Source: Brassica napus
Taxonomy: Eukaryota; Streptophyta; Magnoliopsida; Brassicales; Brassicaceae
Reading direction: 5' to 3'
NCBI RefSeq assembly: GCF_020379485.1
Contig: NC_063452.1
Location: forward strand, 40,054,208 to 40,118,207
Length of the DNA: 64,000 nt
The notes beneath the pieces are model-generated. The model made no database searches, was not told where the DNA came from, and saw nothing but the letters and a program-made list of their open reading frames with translations. Position 1 is the stretch's first letter. The number at the start of each line of letters is the position of its first letter. Positions 1-11,442 of this stretch are shown in pieces. The translations under genes and the position numbers were made by a program.

Positions 1-2886
1 TTCCCAGAGGACAATCCAATAGGTCTGCCGCCTATTAGGGGAATAGAGCACCAGATTGATTTTGTACCAAGAGCTACTTTGCCAAACCGTCCAGCATACA
101 GGACCAACCCTATGGAGACCAAGGAGCTTCAGAAACAAGTCAATGAGCTAATGGAGAAGGGACATATCAGGGAGGGTATGAGTCCTTGTGCTGTACCTGT
201 CCTCTTGGTACCAAAAAAAGATGGGAGCTGGAGGATGTGTGTGGACTGCAGAGCCATCAACAACATAACAGTTAAGTACAGGCATCCTATTCCTCGCTTA
301 GATGATATGTTAGATGAGTTACATGGTTCATGTGTCTTTTCTAAAATTGATTTAAAGAGTGGTTACCACCAGATTAGAATGAAAGAAGGAGATGAGTGGA
401 AAACTGCTTTTAAAACTAAGCTAGGATTGTATGAATGGCTTGTGATGCCTTTTGGGCTTACTAATGCACCTAGTACTTTCATGAGATTAATGAATCATGT
501 CTTGAGAGCTTTGATAGGACGATTTTTAGTTGTTTACTTTGATGATATCCTGATTTACAGCAAGACTATGAAAGAACATGTTAACCACTTGAAACAAGTT
601 CTAGATGTGCTTAGAAAATAAAATCTGTATGCTAACTATAAGAAGTGTTCTTTTGGCACAGATAACCTTGTCTTTTTAGGTTTTGTTGTGACCTCACAGG
701 GCATACAGGTTGATGAGGAAAAAGTGAAAGCTATCAGGGAGTGGCCGACTCCTAAATCTATTGGAGAGGTCAGTTTTCATGGACTTGCTGGCTTCTACAG
801 GAGGTTTGTGAGAGATTTCAGTACGGTTGCAGCACCACTGACTGAAGTGATCAAAAAGAGTGTAGGTTTCACTTGGGGACCAACCCAAGAAGAGGCCTTT
901 CAAATGCTAAAAGAGAAGTTAACAAGTGCTCCTTTACTTGCACTTCCTGACTTTTCTAAAACTTTTGAAATTGAATGTGATGCATCTGGTATTGGGATTG
1001 GAGCTGTGTTGATGCAGGATAAGAAACCCATAGCTTACTTCAGTGAGAAACTAGGAGGCGCCACCTTGAACTATCCTACCTATGACAAGGAGCTGTATGC
1101 CTTGGTGAGAGCTTTACAAGTGTGGCAACATTACTTGTGGCCTAAGGAGTTTGTGATCCATACAGATCATGAATCCCTTAAACATCTCAAAGGGCAACAG
1201 AAGCTGAACAAGAGACATGCCAGGTGGGTGGAGTTCATTGAGACCTTTCCTTATGTCATCCACTACAAGAAAGGTAAGGAGAATGTAGTGGCTGATGCAC
1301 TCTCCAGAAGGTATACTCTTTTATCTTCAATGGAAACTAAACTCTTAGGATTTGAACATATCAAATCTTGCTATGCTAATGATCCTGAGTTTAAAGATGT
1401 GTTTAGAGAATCTGAGAAACATGCTAGTGGAAAATTCTACCAAGTAAAGGGATTTCTTTTCTATGATAACCGCCTGTGTGTTCCTAGTGGTTCTTTGAGA
1501 GAATTGTATGTTAGGGAAGCTCACGCAGGAGGGCTGATGGGACACTTTGGAGTCGCCAAAACACTCTCCACCTTGCAAGAGCACTTCTACTGGCCGAGTA
1601 TGAAGAAAGAAGTGGAGCGTGTGTGCTCAAGGTGTGTCGTGTGCAAACAAGCCAAGTCTAAGGTCCAACCAACAGGTTTGTATACACCTCTCCCTATTCC
1701 TATTGCACCATGGATTGATATCTCTATGGACTTTGTCTTAGGATTGCCTAGAACTAGGAAAGGAAGAGATAGTATCTTTGTGGTTGTTGATAGATTTTCT
1801 AAGATGGCTCACTTCATACCTTGTCATAAAACTGATGATGCATCTTTGGTAGCTGATCTATTCTTTAGAGAAGTTGTTAGATTGCATGGTATGCCTAGGA
1901 CTATAGTTTCTGATAGAGATACTAAGTTCCTTAGCTACTTCTGGAAAACTCTGTGGGGAAAGTTGGGAACTAAGCTATTGTTTTCAACTACTTGTCATCC
2001 CCAAACTGATGGTCAAACTAAATCAGTCAATAGGACATTGTCTACTCTTTTGCGTGCCATCATTAAGAGTAACATTAGGACATGGGAGGATTGTTTACCA
2101 CATGTAGAGTTTGCATATAACAGAGCAGTGCATTCAGCTACTAAACTCTCACCTTTTCAAGTTGTTTACAGTTTTAACCCATTGTCTCCTCTTGATTTAT
2201 TTGCTCTACCTTTAAAAGAACAAACTAACCTTGATGGCAAGCAAAAGGCCGAGTTTGTTTTGTCTTTGCATGAACAGGTCAGGAATAACATTGAGGAGAG
2301 GACCAAGATGTATGAGAGACAGAAGAACAAGGGGCGCAAGGAGCTAGTACTTGAACCGGGTGATCTTGTGTGGATTCACATGAGAAAAGAGAGGTTTCCG
2401 GTGGAGAGGAAATCAAAGTTGCTACCAAGGAAAGATGGACCCTTCAAAGTGCTAAAGAGAATCAACAACAATGCCTACCAGATCGATCTTGAAGGGAAAT
2501 ACACAGTCAGTTCTACTTTCAATGTTTCTGACTTGGATCCTTTTATTGCAGATGATTCGGATTTGAGGTCAAATCCTTTTAAAGGAGGAGGGGATGGTGT
2601 AGCCATGACCAGAGACATAGAAGAGGAGCTGAGTGAGACTGATGAGGATGAGCCAAGTGATGAGACTGCCGTAAGAGAGAGATGTGAAGCTGAGGATACT
2701 GAAGAGAACCAGAACCAGAGTGAGACATCATGTGAGCCAACCAGTGTGTGGAGTGGACCAACTACTAGATCAAGGCTGAGAGAACAAGAGGAGAGGCTCC
2801 AGGAGATAGCCAAAATCGTGGGTCTTGGATCAAGACAAGGAGATCAAGATAAACCAGCCTGTTGGTTTAATTTAATTACTTTGTAA
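1..2886 (+). pseudogene. Ty3/gypsy polyprotein, 3' part (RT-RNase H-integrase), inactivated
   Basis: The frame is open from the first base, so gag and protease lie left of the window. Reverse transcriptase carries YFDD at 535-546. RNase H runs about 958-1300, with ECDAS, YDKEL and [10 protein letters not shown]. The integrase has an HHCC finger at about 1520-1660, a core with Asp at 1729-1731 and at 1912-1914, and a GPY/F-type end ([16 protein letters not shown]). Two lesions are visible. An in-frame TAA at 619-621 interrupts the RT-RNase H junction, with the same frame continuing after it. The third catalytic integrase residue is AAA (Lys) at 2020-2022, exactly 35 residues after the second Asp, where the family has Glu. 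No chromodomain was recognised. The acidic C-terminal tail ending near TTRSRL runs past a purine tract into what may be the LTR, as in CRM-type elements; that lineage is a guess. Gypsy assignment is firm. Confidence 0.93.
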
Positions 2887-3647
2887 GGGCTTTGGTTATT
2901 GGGCTTTCATTTAATTTAAACCAAAGACAATTAGGATTTTAAATAAACCAATTTCGTGGGTTTAGGATTAGAATTAGAATTAGAATTAGAATTAAACCAT
3001 CTTGGTTTACTTCTAGGGTTTTCTGTCGATTTCTTTAAGACATGAGGGAGGCAGCTTTGCTTTCTCAACTTTTGAATCTAAGAATTATTCAGTCAACTTC
3101 GTTGTCTTGTCTCTAGCTTTCTCTGTTCAGCTCAAGAACATTGATCTCACTTAAAGGAAGGAATTCCTGTGAATCCCATCTTAGACAATACAAGGTGATC
3201 TTGTGTCTTTGAGTAGCAAACCATCTCTGTCGCCAATCCACAGGCTCAGGGAGACGACCACAGTTCAAAGGAGAGCTAGTAGCCTCTTAGAACACCCCTA
3301 TCCGTTCCCCTTCAAGTGATCCAGGAGCAGAAGCCATACCCAGGCTGCACCAGGGAGAATGTCGGATGAGCCAAAGGACCAGGAGCAGATAATCACATAG
3401 GGAATCGTGCGGTAAAAAGTGGGGAATTAGCCAAATGAGCCACATGTGATTAGGTCCTAAAGGTCTAGGCTGACTGATGCATGCTGGGTGATATTAGACT
3501 ATGACTTGTTCTTACTATGTTTCTTGGTTTGAGATGAGTTTGTAAGTTTTTAAATCCGTCCTCTCTGAGTAATATAGTTACTCCCTTCTCTTTTTTGCAG
3601 GTTTGTTCGAGAAGTTGTAGAAGTATAATTACTGATGTGGTGTTACA
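2598..3647 (+). repeat. Probable 3' LTR of the gypsy element
   Basis: A purine tract (AAAGGAGGAGGGGATGG, 2581-2597) is followed by TGTAGCC, and the sequence loses coding potential after 2886. A matching TGTTACA end lies at 3641-3647. This would make an LTR of about 1.05 kb overlapped by the last 96 codons. It contains a hexamer microsatellite (ATTAGA, just over four copies, 2967-2994). The 5' LTR is outside the window, so neither border nor target duplication can be tested. Confidence 0.4.
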
Positions 3648-4356
3648 CCTTTGGAAAACCTAGACCGGGAGAACATATGTCACCATATTAGCATATATAT
3701 ATATTTGGGTAATTCTGTCAAATGACAATAACATAGGTTTGATCACTAAAAGAGCCCACAATGAGAAAAGAGACCAAATGAAGTTCCATTAAAGAGAAAA
3801 GATTTTTCTAACCTTATTTTATAGATATTTAAATAATAATAAAAATTAAAAAATTATTTTTGAATACTATGTTTTTGAATTTGAACTTTTTTTAAAAACA
3901 TTCAAATAGGTTTTTCAAATTTTTTATTTTAAAATCCAATTTTTTTTTGGTAAAACTATTTTTAAAATTTTTTAGTATTTATTTATTTATTTATTAATAA
4001 TGTTAAATCTCACCCTTCCCCAAAACCTCACCCCTTCAATCTAAACCATAAGTTTAGATTAGTTAGTCCTATGGATATAATTGTTTATTTACTTCCTTAA
4101 CAAAACATTTTAGTCATTCGTAATTAAAACAAAATTTGTGGTTATGGAATTTCTCTATATATTTATTCTATGTACGTGCATCATTTTATATATCATACAT
4201 TGAGGAATCACAAGCATGCATATTTTCTAGACTCCCCCGCGCGCGCGCACACACGCTCACGCAAAAAGTTCAGCTTAACGTAATCCCTCTAGTTTGGTAA
4301 CTCACGAATAATGATCCTAAACCTCTTCGCCATATACCGTTCGAACCGTCCTCGAC
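3648..4356. other. AT-rich intergenic spacer
   Basis: No open frame. A/T homopolymers are frequent, and a short alternating CG-then-CA run lies at about 4237-4256. It probably includes the distal promoter of the downstream lipid-transfer-like gene. Confidence 0.5.
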
Positions 4357-4366
4357 TCTATATAAA
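4357..4366 (+). promoter_or_regulatory. TATA box of the lipid-transfer-like gene
   Basis: CTATATAAAC lies 101 bp upstream of the ATG at 4467, a normal plant TATA-to-start distance allowing a 60-80 bp leader. Confidence 0.6.
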
Positions 4367-4466
4367 CATATGTAAACCCCTAGAATCCTAACTATATCCA
4401 ACAAACAAAAGTCTCACTTCCAAAATCATATATTTTTAGAATACATAAAAGATAAAGAAGAAGAAG

Positions 4467-4754
4467 ATGGTATCAATTTCCAGCTCTTCCAAATCTTCTA
4501 TAATCATGAAGGTGGTTGTGATGGTGGCTGTGGTCTTGGTGGCGACGGAGGTGGATGGACAGAGCTGCAATACGCACTTGAGTGGACTGAACGTGTGTGG
4601 TGAGTTTGTAGTTCCAGGAGCAGACACGACGAACCCGAGTGCCGAGTGTTGCAATGCTCTTGAAGCAGTGCCGAGCGACTGCATTTGCAACACATTTCGC
4701 ATTGCCTCTAGGCTTCCCACTCGCTGCAACATCCCTACACTTTCATGCAACTGA
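4467..4754 (+). CDS. Secreted eight-cysteine lipid-transfer/A9-like protein
   Basis: Single-exon, 95-residue protein. Residues 1-31 form a signal peptide (hydrophobic core about 16-26, cleavage likely before Q32), predicting export to the cell wall or apoplast. The mature part has the nsLTP/2S-albumin/trypsin-inhibitor pattern: C34, C44, C61-C62, C72-x-C74, C87, C94, which folds as four disulfides around a lipid cavity in this family. Spacing and the short acidic mature chain resemble the tapetum-expressed A9/At5g52160 group of Arabidopsis (recollection), so an anther role is an inference. A second Met at codon 14 would also keep the hydrophobic core; the first ATG is chosen because it gives the full leader and has AAGAAG before it. 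A TATA box lies at 4357 and an AATAAA at 4915-4920. It is the left-most gene of the collinear block. Confidence 0.88.
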   Translation: MVSISSSSKSSIIMKVVVMVAVVLVATEVDGQSCNTHLSGLNVCGEFVVPGADTTNPSAECCNALEAVPSDCICNTFRIASRLPTRCNIPTLSCN

Positions 4755-5498
4755 TGATATGGCGTTGTTATATATATGTAAGAGCATAAAATAACGTTAA
4801 TTGCTTAATACATGAGTAGTAATGTATCTAACCACCTTGTACTAAGCTCTCAATTGTATTTTTCTGGTAACAGGAGAAGCAGGGAGGGAGATCAACGACA
4901 ATATAATATTTATGAATAAAAAAATCGAAGTTTTCTTGTTTCGTTCTGTCAGTTGCTGTAAAACCAATGGGTTTGGAATAAAAAGTGAATAACCTTGAAA
5001 GGAAATTATAAATTGTTGAATGGGTTGTTAAATAAACTCTTCAGTCAGTTCGGCATTTCAGTCGATGAGGTCCCTAATCAATAAAATAACAACGACAACA
5101 ATATCAATATTATTATTTACAAAAAAAAAAAACAATATCAATAGTATTCATATAAGTTATACTTTTCTAAAGTCCACACCCTTTTATAACAACTAATGAT
5201 ATATCATCCTATTGTTCATGTTTTACGCAACAATATAATAAGTAGCACTAAAAACAGGAGGTATCTTTAGTTAACAATCAAACCTCAGTTCCATTCCTAA
5301 GATCTCAACATTTAATAATTACTACAAATAAACTTACATGTTTTTGATAAGATTAAGCTCTGTTCTGAAATGATTTTGCTTGGTATCCTTTATACAGATT
5401 ACCATTATATTTTTATAAATTTCACCTCAGAACAATACAATCTTTATATATATAAATCACATTACTAATTTTTAATGCAAGAATATATATAGCATATG
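4755..5498. other. 3' flank and AT-rich spacer
   Basis: It holds the 3' untranslated region of the lipid-transfer-like gene (AATAAA at 4915) and AT-rich DNA with no open frame or recognisable repeat. Confidence 0.5.
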
Positions 5499-6307
5499 AT
5501 AGATTACAGGAGGGAATGTAAGAAGGGATTAGGGAGGTCAACTGACCCCACCTCATTTTGAAAAATATAGAGAAATTGCATCCTGTATACAAAACTTTAT
5601 TTCTGACCCCATGAAAATATCATCTCTGACCCCACAAAAATTCAAACACACTTAAAACAAAATGATAAAAACTTAATTACATAACTAAATGATCAATGGG
5701 ATCACGAAAACAAATTCCAACTAACTAAATTTGAGTTCATAATAAGTTTAAGACCAATTTAAATATAATAATAATCACTAACAATTGTTGGTTAATTAAA
5801 AATTAATTAGTTTATTTTTATTTTAGAAAACATAAAGTTCAGAATACGACTTTAAAAATCTGTCTTTGTCTCTTATATTTTGAGTTAGTTTTTTTTATTC
5901 TTTTAAATCTTATATATTTTATACTTATATTTGATGAAATTGAAAATTATAATTAAATTCCTAAATTTTATGATTTGTTTTAATTATAAAAGTTGAATAT
6001 TTTTAACTACAATTTTTAAAATTTCCTAAAATGAATCATTTTAATTTATCAAATAAATAATAGATTCATTTTCGAAATTTCTTATCTATAAATAAATATT
6101 ATAATATAATTATAATATTAAAGATGAGATAAAACTGAATTTCTTATTAAATTTTTTTACCTTTGTAATTTTGAATGTGAACTTATAGAGAATACTAAGT
6201 TTTAGTATGCAAAATACATTTGTAAGTTTTTTTGGTACTTTATACATTTTTATATTTTCTTTTTTTTTTTGGTAAAAGAAAGTTTTGGCTCCGTCACTGA
6301 TAGATTA
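5499..6307. mobile_element. Non-autonomous hAT-like element with ATAGATTA target duplication
   Basis: Perfect 8-bp direct repeats ATAGATTA lie at 5499-5506 and 6300-6307. Between them, 5507-6299 (793 bp) begins CAGGAGGGAATG and, read from the other end, begins CAGTGACGGAGCC, the usual hAT CAG...GGA type of terminus. A subterminal GGTCAACTGACCCC lies at about 5536-5549, also common in plant hAT derivatives. There is no transposase frame. Confidence 0.75.
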
Positions 6308-6927
6308 ATACTTAATGCTATGATTACATCATAATTAGGGGAAATTGTCAAAAATGACTCAAAACTTGATTTTAAATACAAAAGTATACCCCAAATTCAA
6401 TCAAATGCAAAAGTAACCCAAAAGACTAGTGGAATTACAACAATCTCCTTATAACCAAACAAAAAATATGTATTAAGTTTTACCATTATAACCCTTCGCA
6501 TGAGAAGACTTCTTTTGAAGTCTTCGTAGAAAATACTTCTTTGTAAGTTTTCTCGTTCAATAGATCTTTAAAATAATTTAATTTTCTTATAAAAAAAATA
6601 TTTTGATGGGAAAAAGTTGAAATCATTTAATAATAAACATTTATAAATGATGTAAATTTTGTTTTACTAAAATTAAATTATTTTCAACATAGATGAGTGA
6701 AAGTCAATTAACTCATGATAGTTCTTGGTATAGAGTTTGGTAACATATGTTATAATATTATTGGTATATTTATGGTTAGATTTTGAAATCTTATCTTTCT
6801 AAATTTTTTTTTTGACCTATATATGTTTAGTGACTATCGAATAACTTGATTTAAATACTTTCTAAGTATCTTAAAAGTATAAGGAATTGTTTTTTTGTTT
6901 CGTTATTTGATTATAGGGTCTGGAAAA

Positions 6928-7975
6928 CTCACAGACAAAGATAGCAATCATGGATCTGGACCGCGGGTCTGACCCGTAAAGGATTGTCGCGGGACGGTAT
7001 TGGGACAAGGTTTTCTAAGCCCGTAAATTTACGGGCCTCGCGGGATGGGTCTTTTCGGGACTTGGCCTTTTGAGGAATGGGCCGAAACGGGTCATGCGGG
7101 ATTACATGGACCCGCATTTTTTTCATCATTTCTTATTTTACCTGGAAAAAAATGACAAAGAGAGTGAGAAGAAAGCGAATCTTGTGACTTTTCCCCCATA
7201 AAACATAAGGAGTTCCGGTGATGATGATTCGAGCTCCGGTGATGATGATTCAAGCTCCAGCGATGAAGACTCCAGCTCCAGCGATGACGATTCGAGCTTT
7301 GGTGGTAATTTGATTTGGTTTTATCTTTTTTATTACACACAACTATAATTGCTTTATTACAATGTGATATTTCTTGTTTAAGTTGACTATTTTTTTTTCA
7401 GTACTGTGAAGTGTTTTTTTCCTAAATTAAATTTGATTACAATGGTGTTGTTTAGGAGAAAAGTTAGTTGTATATCACGTCACTTGTATAATTTGGCAAC
7501 GTGATTCACGAATTTTTTGCAGTCCAAATAATTAAAAAGATAGATGGTTTGATGAATACATACAACATTGAGCCAAATTATTACAAAGACAACAACTCAA
7601 TCAGATTCAAACTTAACAAAATCTTATGCTGATAACAAAAGAAGGCTTTTAACTCAAGAACGCAAGCACAAACGGAGCTTTGTGGCATTGATTTTGATAA
7701 GGCTTTAGTGAAGCTTAATGAGCTCTTTTCAACTCACTTACACAACTCTTCTACTTGAATATTCATGAAAGAAGCTGTAGCAGGCGGGTTGATAAGGGGG
7801 CGTCCCGCAGGACGGCCCGCAAAGGCCTATATATTCTGCAGTACGGGTTTGGGCCGACATTTTGAAGACCACAGCCCGTGCGGGACAGGCCCGCTGTGAC
7901 CCGCTCGACGACTAACCCGCCACGGTACGAGACGGAACAAGATGGGTAAACCTGTTTGACATCTCTGCTCACAGA
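6928..7975. mobile_element. Non-autonomous hAT element with CTCACAGA target duplication
   Basis: Perfect 8-bp repeats CTCACAGA lie at 6928-6935 and 7968-7975. The 1032-bp insert starts CAAAGATAGCAATCATGG and, from the right, starts CAGAGATGTCAAACAGG, an imperfect terminal inverted repeat. Both ends are dense in GCGGG/CCCGC subterminal motifs (6958-7115 and 7785-7925), a hallmark of Ac-like hAT elements. The interior lacks a transposase but holds four 21-bp units (7211-7294) that would encode Ser/Asp-rich heptads if translated. The flanks belong to the GAAGACTTC-rich repeat, so this insertion is younger than that repeat. Confidence 0.85.
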
Positions 7976-8769
7976 AGACTTCCTAAGAAGTCTTTTGACA
8001 TATCCCGCCTAAATTTTAGTAGAATTTATGGTTTCCGCATAAATTTTAGAAGAATTTAGGTTTACCGCCTAAATCAAGTCTTCCATAAGTCTTCTAGGGG
8101 AAGTCTTCTCATGTATTAGATCCTAAAAGTAATTAATAAATTTTATAAAAAATATTTTGAAAGAGAAAAAATCAAAATCATTTATTAATAAATATTTCTA
8201 AATGATGAAAATTTAGTTTTACAAAAATTGAATTATTTTTTAACATAGATAAGTGAATGTAGATTGAAATATTCAACCTAATTTGATTGTTTTGTTTACT
8301 ATTTAAGCATAAAGAATTTATTTTTGAAGTTTTCTCTATTTTGAAGCCATTTGAATGTTTTTGAATATGCAGATTTTTTTAGATCTGAGTCAGACTTTGG
8401 AAGACTTCTCAGAAAACTCTTGAAAGATTCTCGGAAGACTCTTGGAAGACTTCTTGGGATCTAGTATTTTTTATGCTAGAAGACTTCCCACGAAGTCTTC
8501 TGGAAGTTTTCTGAAGTATTCGGGAAGTCTTCTAAAGTCTTCTGCCCAAAGTGGTACTATTGAATGATGTCAAATGGAGTCCAAGCTTATCTATGTTGAG
8601 GAATGATATCTACGTCTATGTGTAATAGTTTTGTTTATGGTATGTTTTATGATTTGTATGTGTACTATTTTAGTTATGATTTTTTGTAAACTTGAAGAGA
8701 TGTTAATCAAAAGAATTTGGTATATATGTTGATGTTTTTCCAAAACTACTTGACATTATTTATAAGTCA

Positions 8770-9720
8770 TTGTTGACGGCTACGCTATCTATGCTATCTT
8801 AACCTTTCTATTCGTTGTTTCTCTTAGTTAGGAGAGAAGGGGGGAACTCCTTCAGAGTCCTCCTCGAACTCCATTGGTTTTGGTTTTTATATCTATTGCA
8901 ATTTTATATTTATTCTTTCTATGGTTTCTGTGACAAATTTCATGCTTGAATAGATCCACCTGTTAGGTTTAGGGTTCAGATAGGTTGTGAGGGATTAGCC
9001 CCAACTATAGATTGCTAGTTGTGATATTCATCATTAGGATTGTCATTAATGCATGTTTCTAGTTTAGCTAGCTATAACTTGATCTAGGAGTTGTAGACTC
9101 AAGTCATCACTTGCATCTCACCCTGAATCCATCCTAATTGAGCTAGAATTGCTAGAGTAAGGCGAGAGCTGATCTAGGAAGCCTAGTGAGCACCATTTAA
9201 CCTGCGCGTAAAGCTTGACTAAACACGTCGATCGATATTCCAATTGAATGATCGATCGACGATTCAACACGTGTATCGATCGATATTCCTATAGAATCAT
9301 CGATCGACACTTATATCTGGTCAGTAGACAAACCTAGAAAGCGAGAGCCGATCAGTTTGTTTATAAGTGTTGAGCTCTATAATATCATGCATACAACTTA
9401 TTAGGCAACTGTAGGATTATAATCCTGATTACCTGAATAGAAACCCTAGATCTAGCAACCATCCTTCCACCAAACAACTCTCAGTCCCATAAAGACAACT
9501 ACCTTGTTCGCCCTGCAATTTATTATATTTACTACTTTAATACCTATTAGCCTAGCTTAATCATATAACTATTAGATTTTTTATGTGCACTCTCTATGGA
9601 TTCGATCCCTAAGTACTACAACTCGACCTCTTATTTGAGAAAGTATAAATCACTCCTTAGGGTAATTTGAGTGATATCAATTATTGAAGTTATTGGTACA
9701 ACATACCAAGAATTTTTTTC
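8770..9720. repeat. Unclassified insert with GATCGATCGA motifs
   Basis: The GAAGACTTC motif is absent here and composition changes to LTR-like sequence. Clustered palindromic GATCGATCGA motifs lie at about 9227-9312. An exact 42-bp direct repeat ends the segment (9627-9668 and 9720-9761, 51 bp between copies). I could not find matching 5-bp flanks, so LTR status is a guess. Confidence 0.35.
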
Positions 9721-11033
9721 CTCTTATTTGAGAAAGTATAAATCACTCCTTAGGGTAATTTACAATTGACCGAATTTTGTCAAAAACTTGATTTTTTCTA
9801 GAAGACTTCTCGGGAAGACTTCTATAGAATTCTTCTGAAAGTCTTCTCAATGTCGCGAGAAGTTTACTTGAGATACTTTTGCAATTGACTATATTTGTCT
9901 TTTCCAGAAAAGACTTCTTTATAAGTCTTCTTTCGTAACCAAAGGTTTGACCAAAACCCGGAATAAAATTTGAGAAGACTTCTCAAGTTTTTTCATTAAT
10001 ATTAATATTAAATGTTAAATGTTTCACTATTATTTTTCAATTGCAAAAGTAACCTACGCAGACTTCTTGTGACAGTAAGAAGACTTTGGGAAAACTTCCA
10101 GAAGACTTCTATAAAAGTTTTTCCCGAGAAAACTTCTCACGAAGTCTTCTATAAAAAGTCAAATTTCTGACAAACTTCGTTCAATTGCAAAACTAACATA
10201 TTTATCCGAAAAGACTTCTCGAGAAGTCTTCTCTGGAATTTTCGGTTTTTTTTTTCTTAATAAAGAAATGTAAGAAGACTTCTAGGGAAGTCTTCTTTTT
10301 GGAAAACATATCTAGCGAAGTCTTGTGAAAGTCTTCCCAAGTCTTCTGAAAGTCTTCGCAAAACAGATCTGAGAAAAAAATAATTTCATACCTTGAGCCT
10401 GTAAGATTACTTGCTTAGATTCTCCAAGCACCCAAAACTTCACTACAAAAGGTACCAAGTCGTTGATGACCACGAATCATGAGCTTCAATGTTTCTATGA
10501 ACCTTACAAAGCTTGGAATCAAAATCTTGTTTTTTTGGATGAATTTGAAGAGAGAGTGAAAGAGAGGTTATTTGTGTGCATAAGTAATGAGATATGAAGG
10601 GCAAAAATTGAAACTTTGGTGCATTAAGAGCTTCAAATTGGTTGTTCATGGTAGTTAGTGTATTGATCGCAATGACAATATTGTAAATAATTGGTGAAGA
10701 TGAAGATGATAAGGTAAAATAATCATTTTCATAAAAAATATGTAATGTTTTTTTTGTGAATAAGTCAAACTTCTAGGGTGAATAGAAAAAAAAATTTCAA
10801 AAAAAAATATGAGTTATTTTTTTGTTTGACTTGAAATTTTAGGTCATATCTGAAAAAAAAACCTATTAATTATAAGGTTTATTCTTATCCCCATTCTATA
10901 CACCATGTATCATAACTAAACCGTAAATTGATTAGACCAAATTGGATTACAAAAACTTTGATATAGGCTTTGATAATTTGATGTCGTTACGAAACCTAAC
11001 AACTTTTACTAACCTAACAACTTCAAAAAATTG

Positions 11034-11386
11034 GATTACTGTTATAAATCATGGAGTGGATTGCCATTAACCAGGTCCGGCCCAAGACCGGCCCAATACC
11101 TAGAAGATAGAGAGATAGCCGAAGCCCTAGAGAGAGGAGAGAGAGAGCCGACTTCAGGAGAGAGAGGCGGCCACAAAGCTTGGAGAAAAGGAAACCCTTT
11201 CCTTTTCCTAGTAGATGTAATCTTTCCATTATTATGTAATAGTAGTTTTCTTAATCCTAGTGAGTTTAGGTTTTGGATACATTCCATTTATTTTCATCTT
11301 CTAATCCTTATATAAAGGAACCCCCTTGATCATTAATAATAACACATAAATATTGAGTCTCTAAACTCTCTAATTACAACGATTAC
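11034..11386 (+). mobile_element. Solo copia LTR with GATTAC direct flanks
   Basis: An LTR of 341 bp (11040-11380) begins TGTTATAAATCATGG and ends TTACAAC. It is flanked by GATTAC at 11034-11039 and 11381-11386, a 5-bp target duplication plus one chance base. It is closely similar to the LTR at 11443-11766 but in the opposite orientation, and no internal region is attached, so it is a solo LTR left by LTR-LTR recombination. A TATA-like TATATAAAGG lies near 11310. Confidence 0.8.
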
Positions 11387-11442
11387 GCAATTTAATTTAC
11401 ATACCTTCACCTACCGAAATAAGGGCTTTTAGAGACCTTCAT

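Larger units (their letters stand above)
6336..10870. repeat. GAAGACTTC-rich repeat region (probable DNA-transposon derivative, interrupted)
   Basis: The motif AGAAGACTTC and its complement GAAGTCTTCT recur many times, often as facing pairs, at about 6498-6530, 7975-8110, 8395-8545, 9790-9920 and 9965-10345. The left edge starts with GGGGAAATTGTCAAAAATGA and a related terminus occurs near 22771, suggesting a repeat family. The right edge (about 10720-10870) has a loosely similar A-rich inverted sequence, so terminal inverted repeats are not proven. Two other insertions break the array: a hAT at 6936-7967 and an unrelated segment at about 8770-9720. No transposase frame is present. Confidence 0.5.

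Noticed and set aside
8770..9720. A solo LTR in the GAAGACTTC region
   Set aside because: The TG...CA-like ends I tried do not have matching 5-bp flanks, so it is listed only as an unclassified insert.
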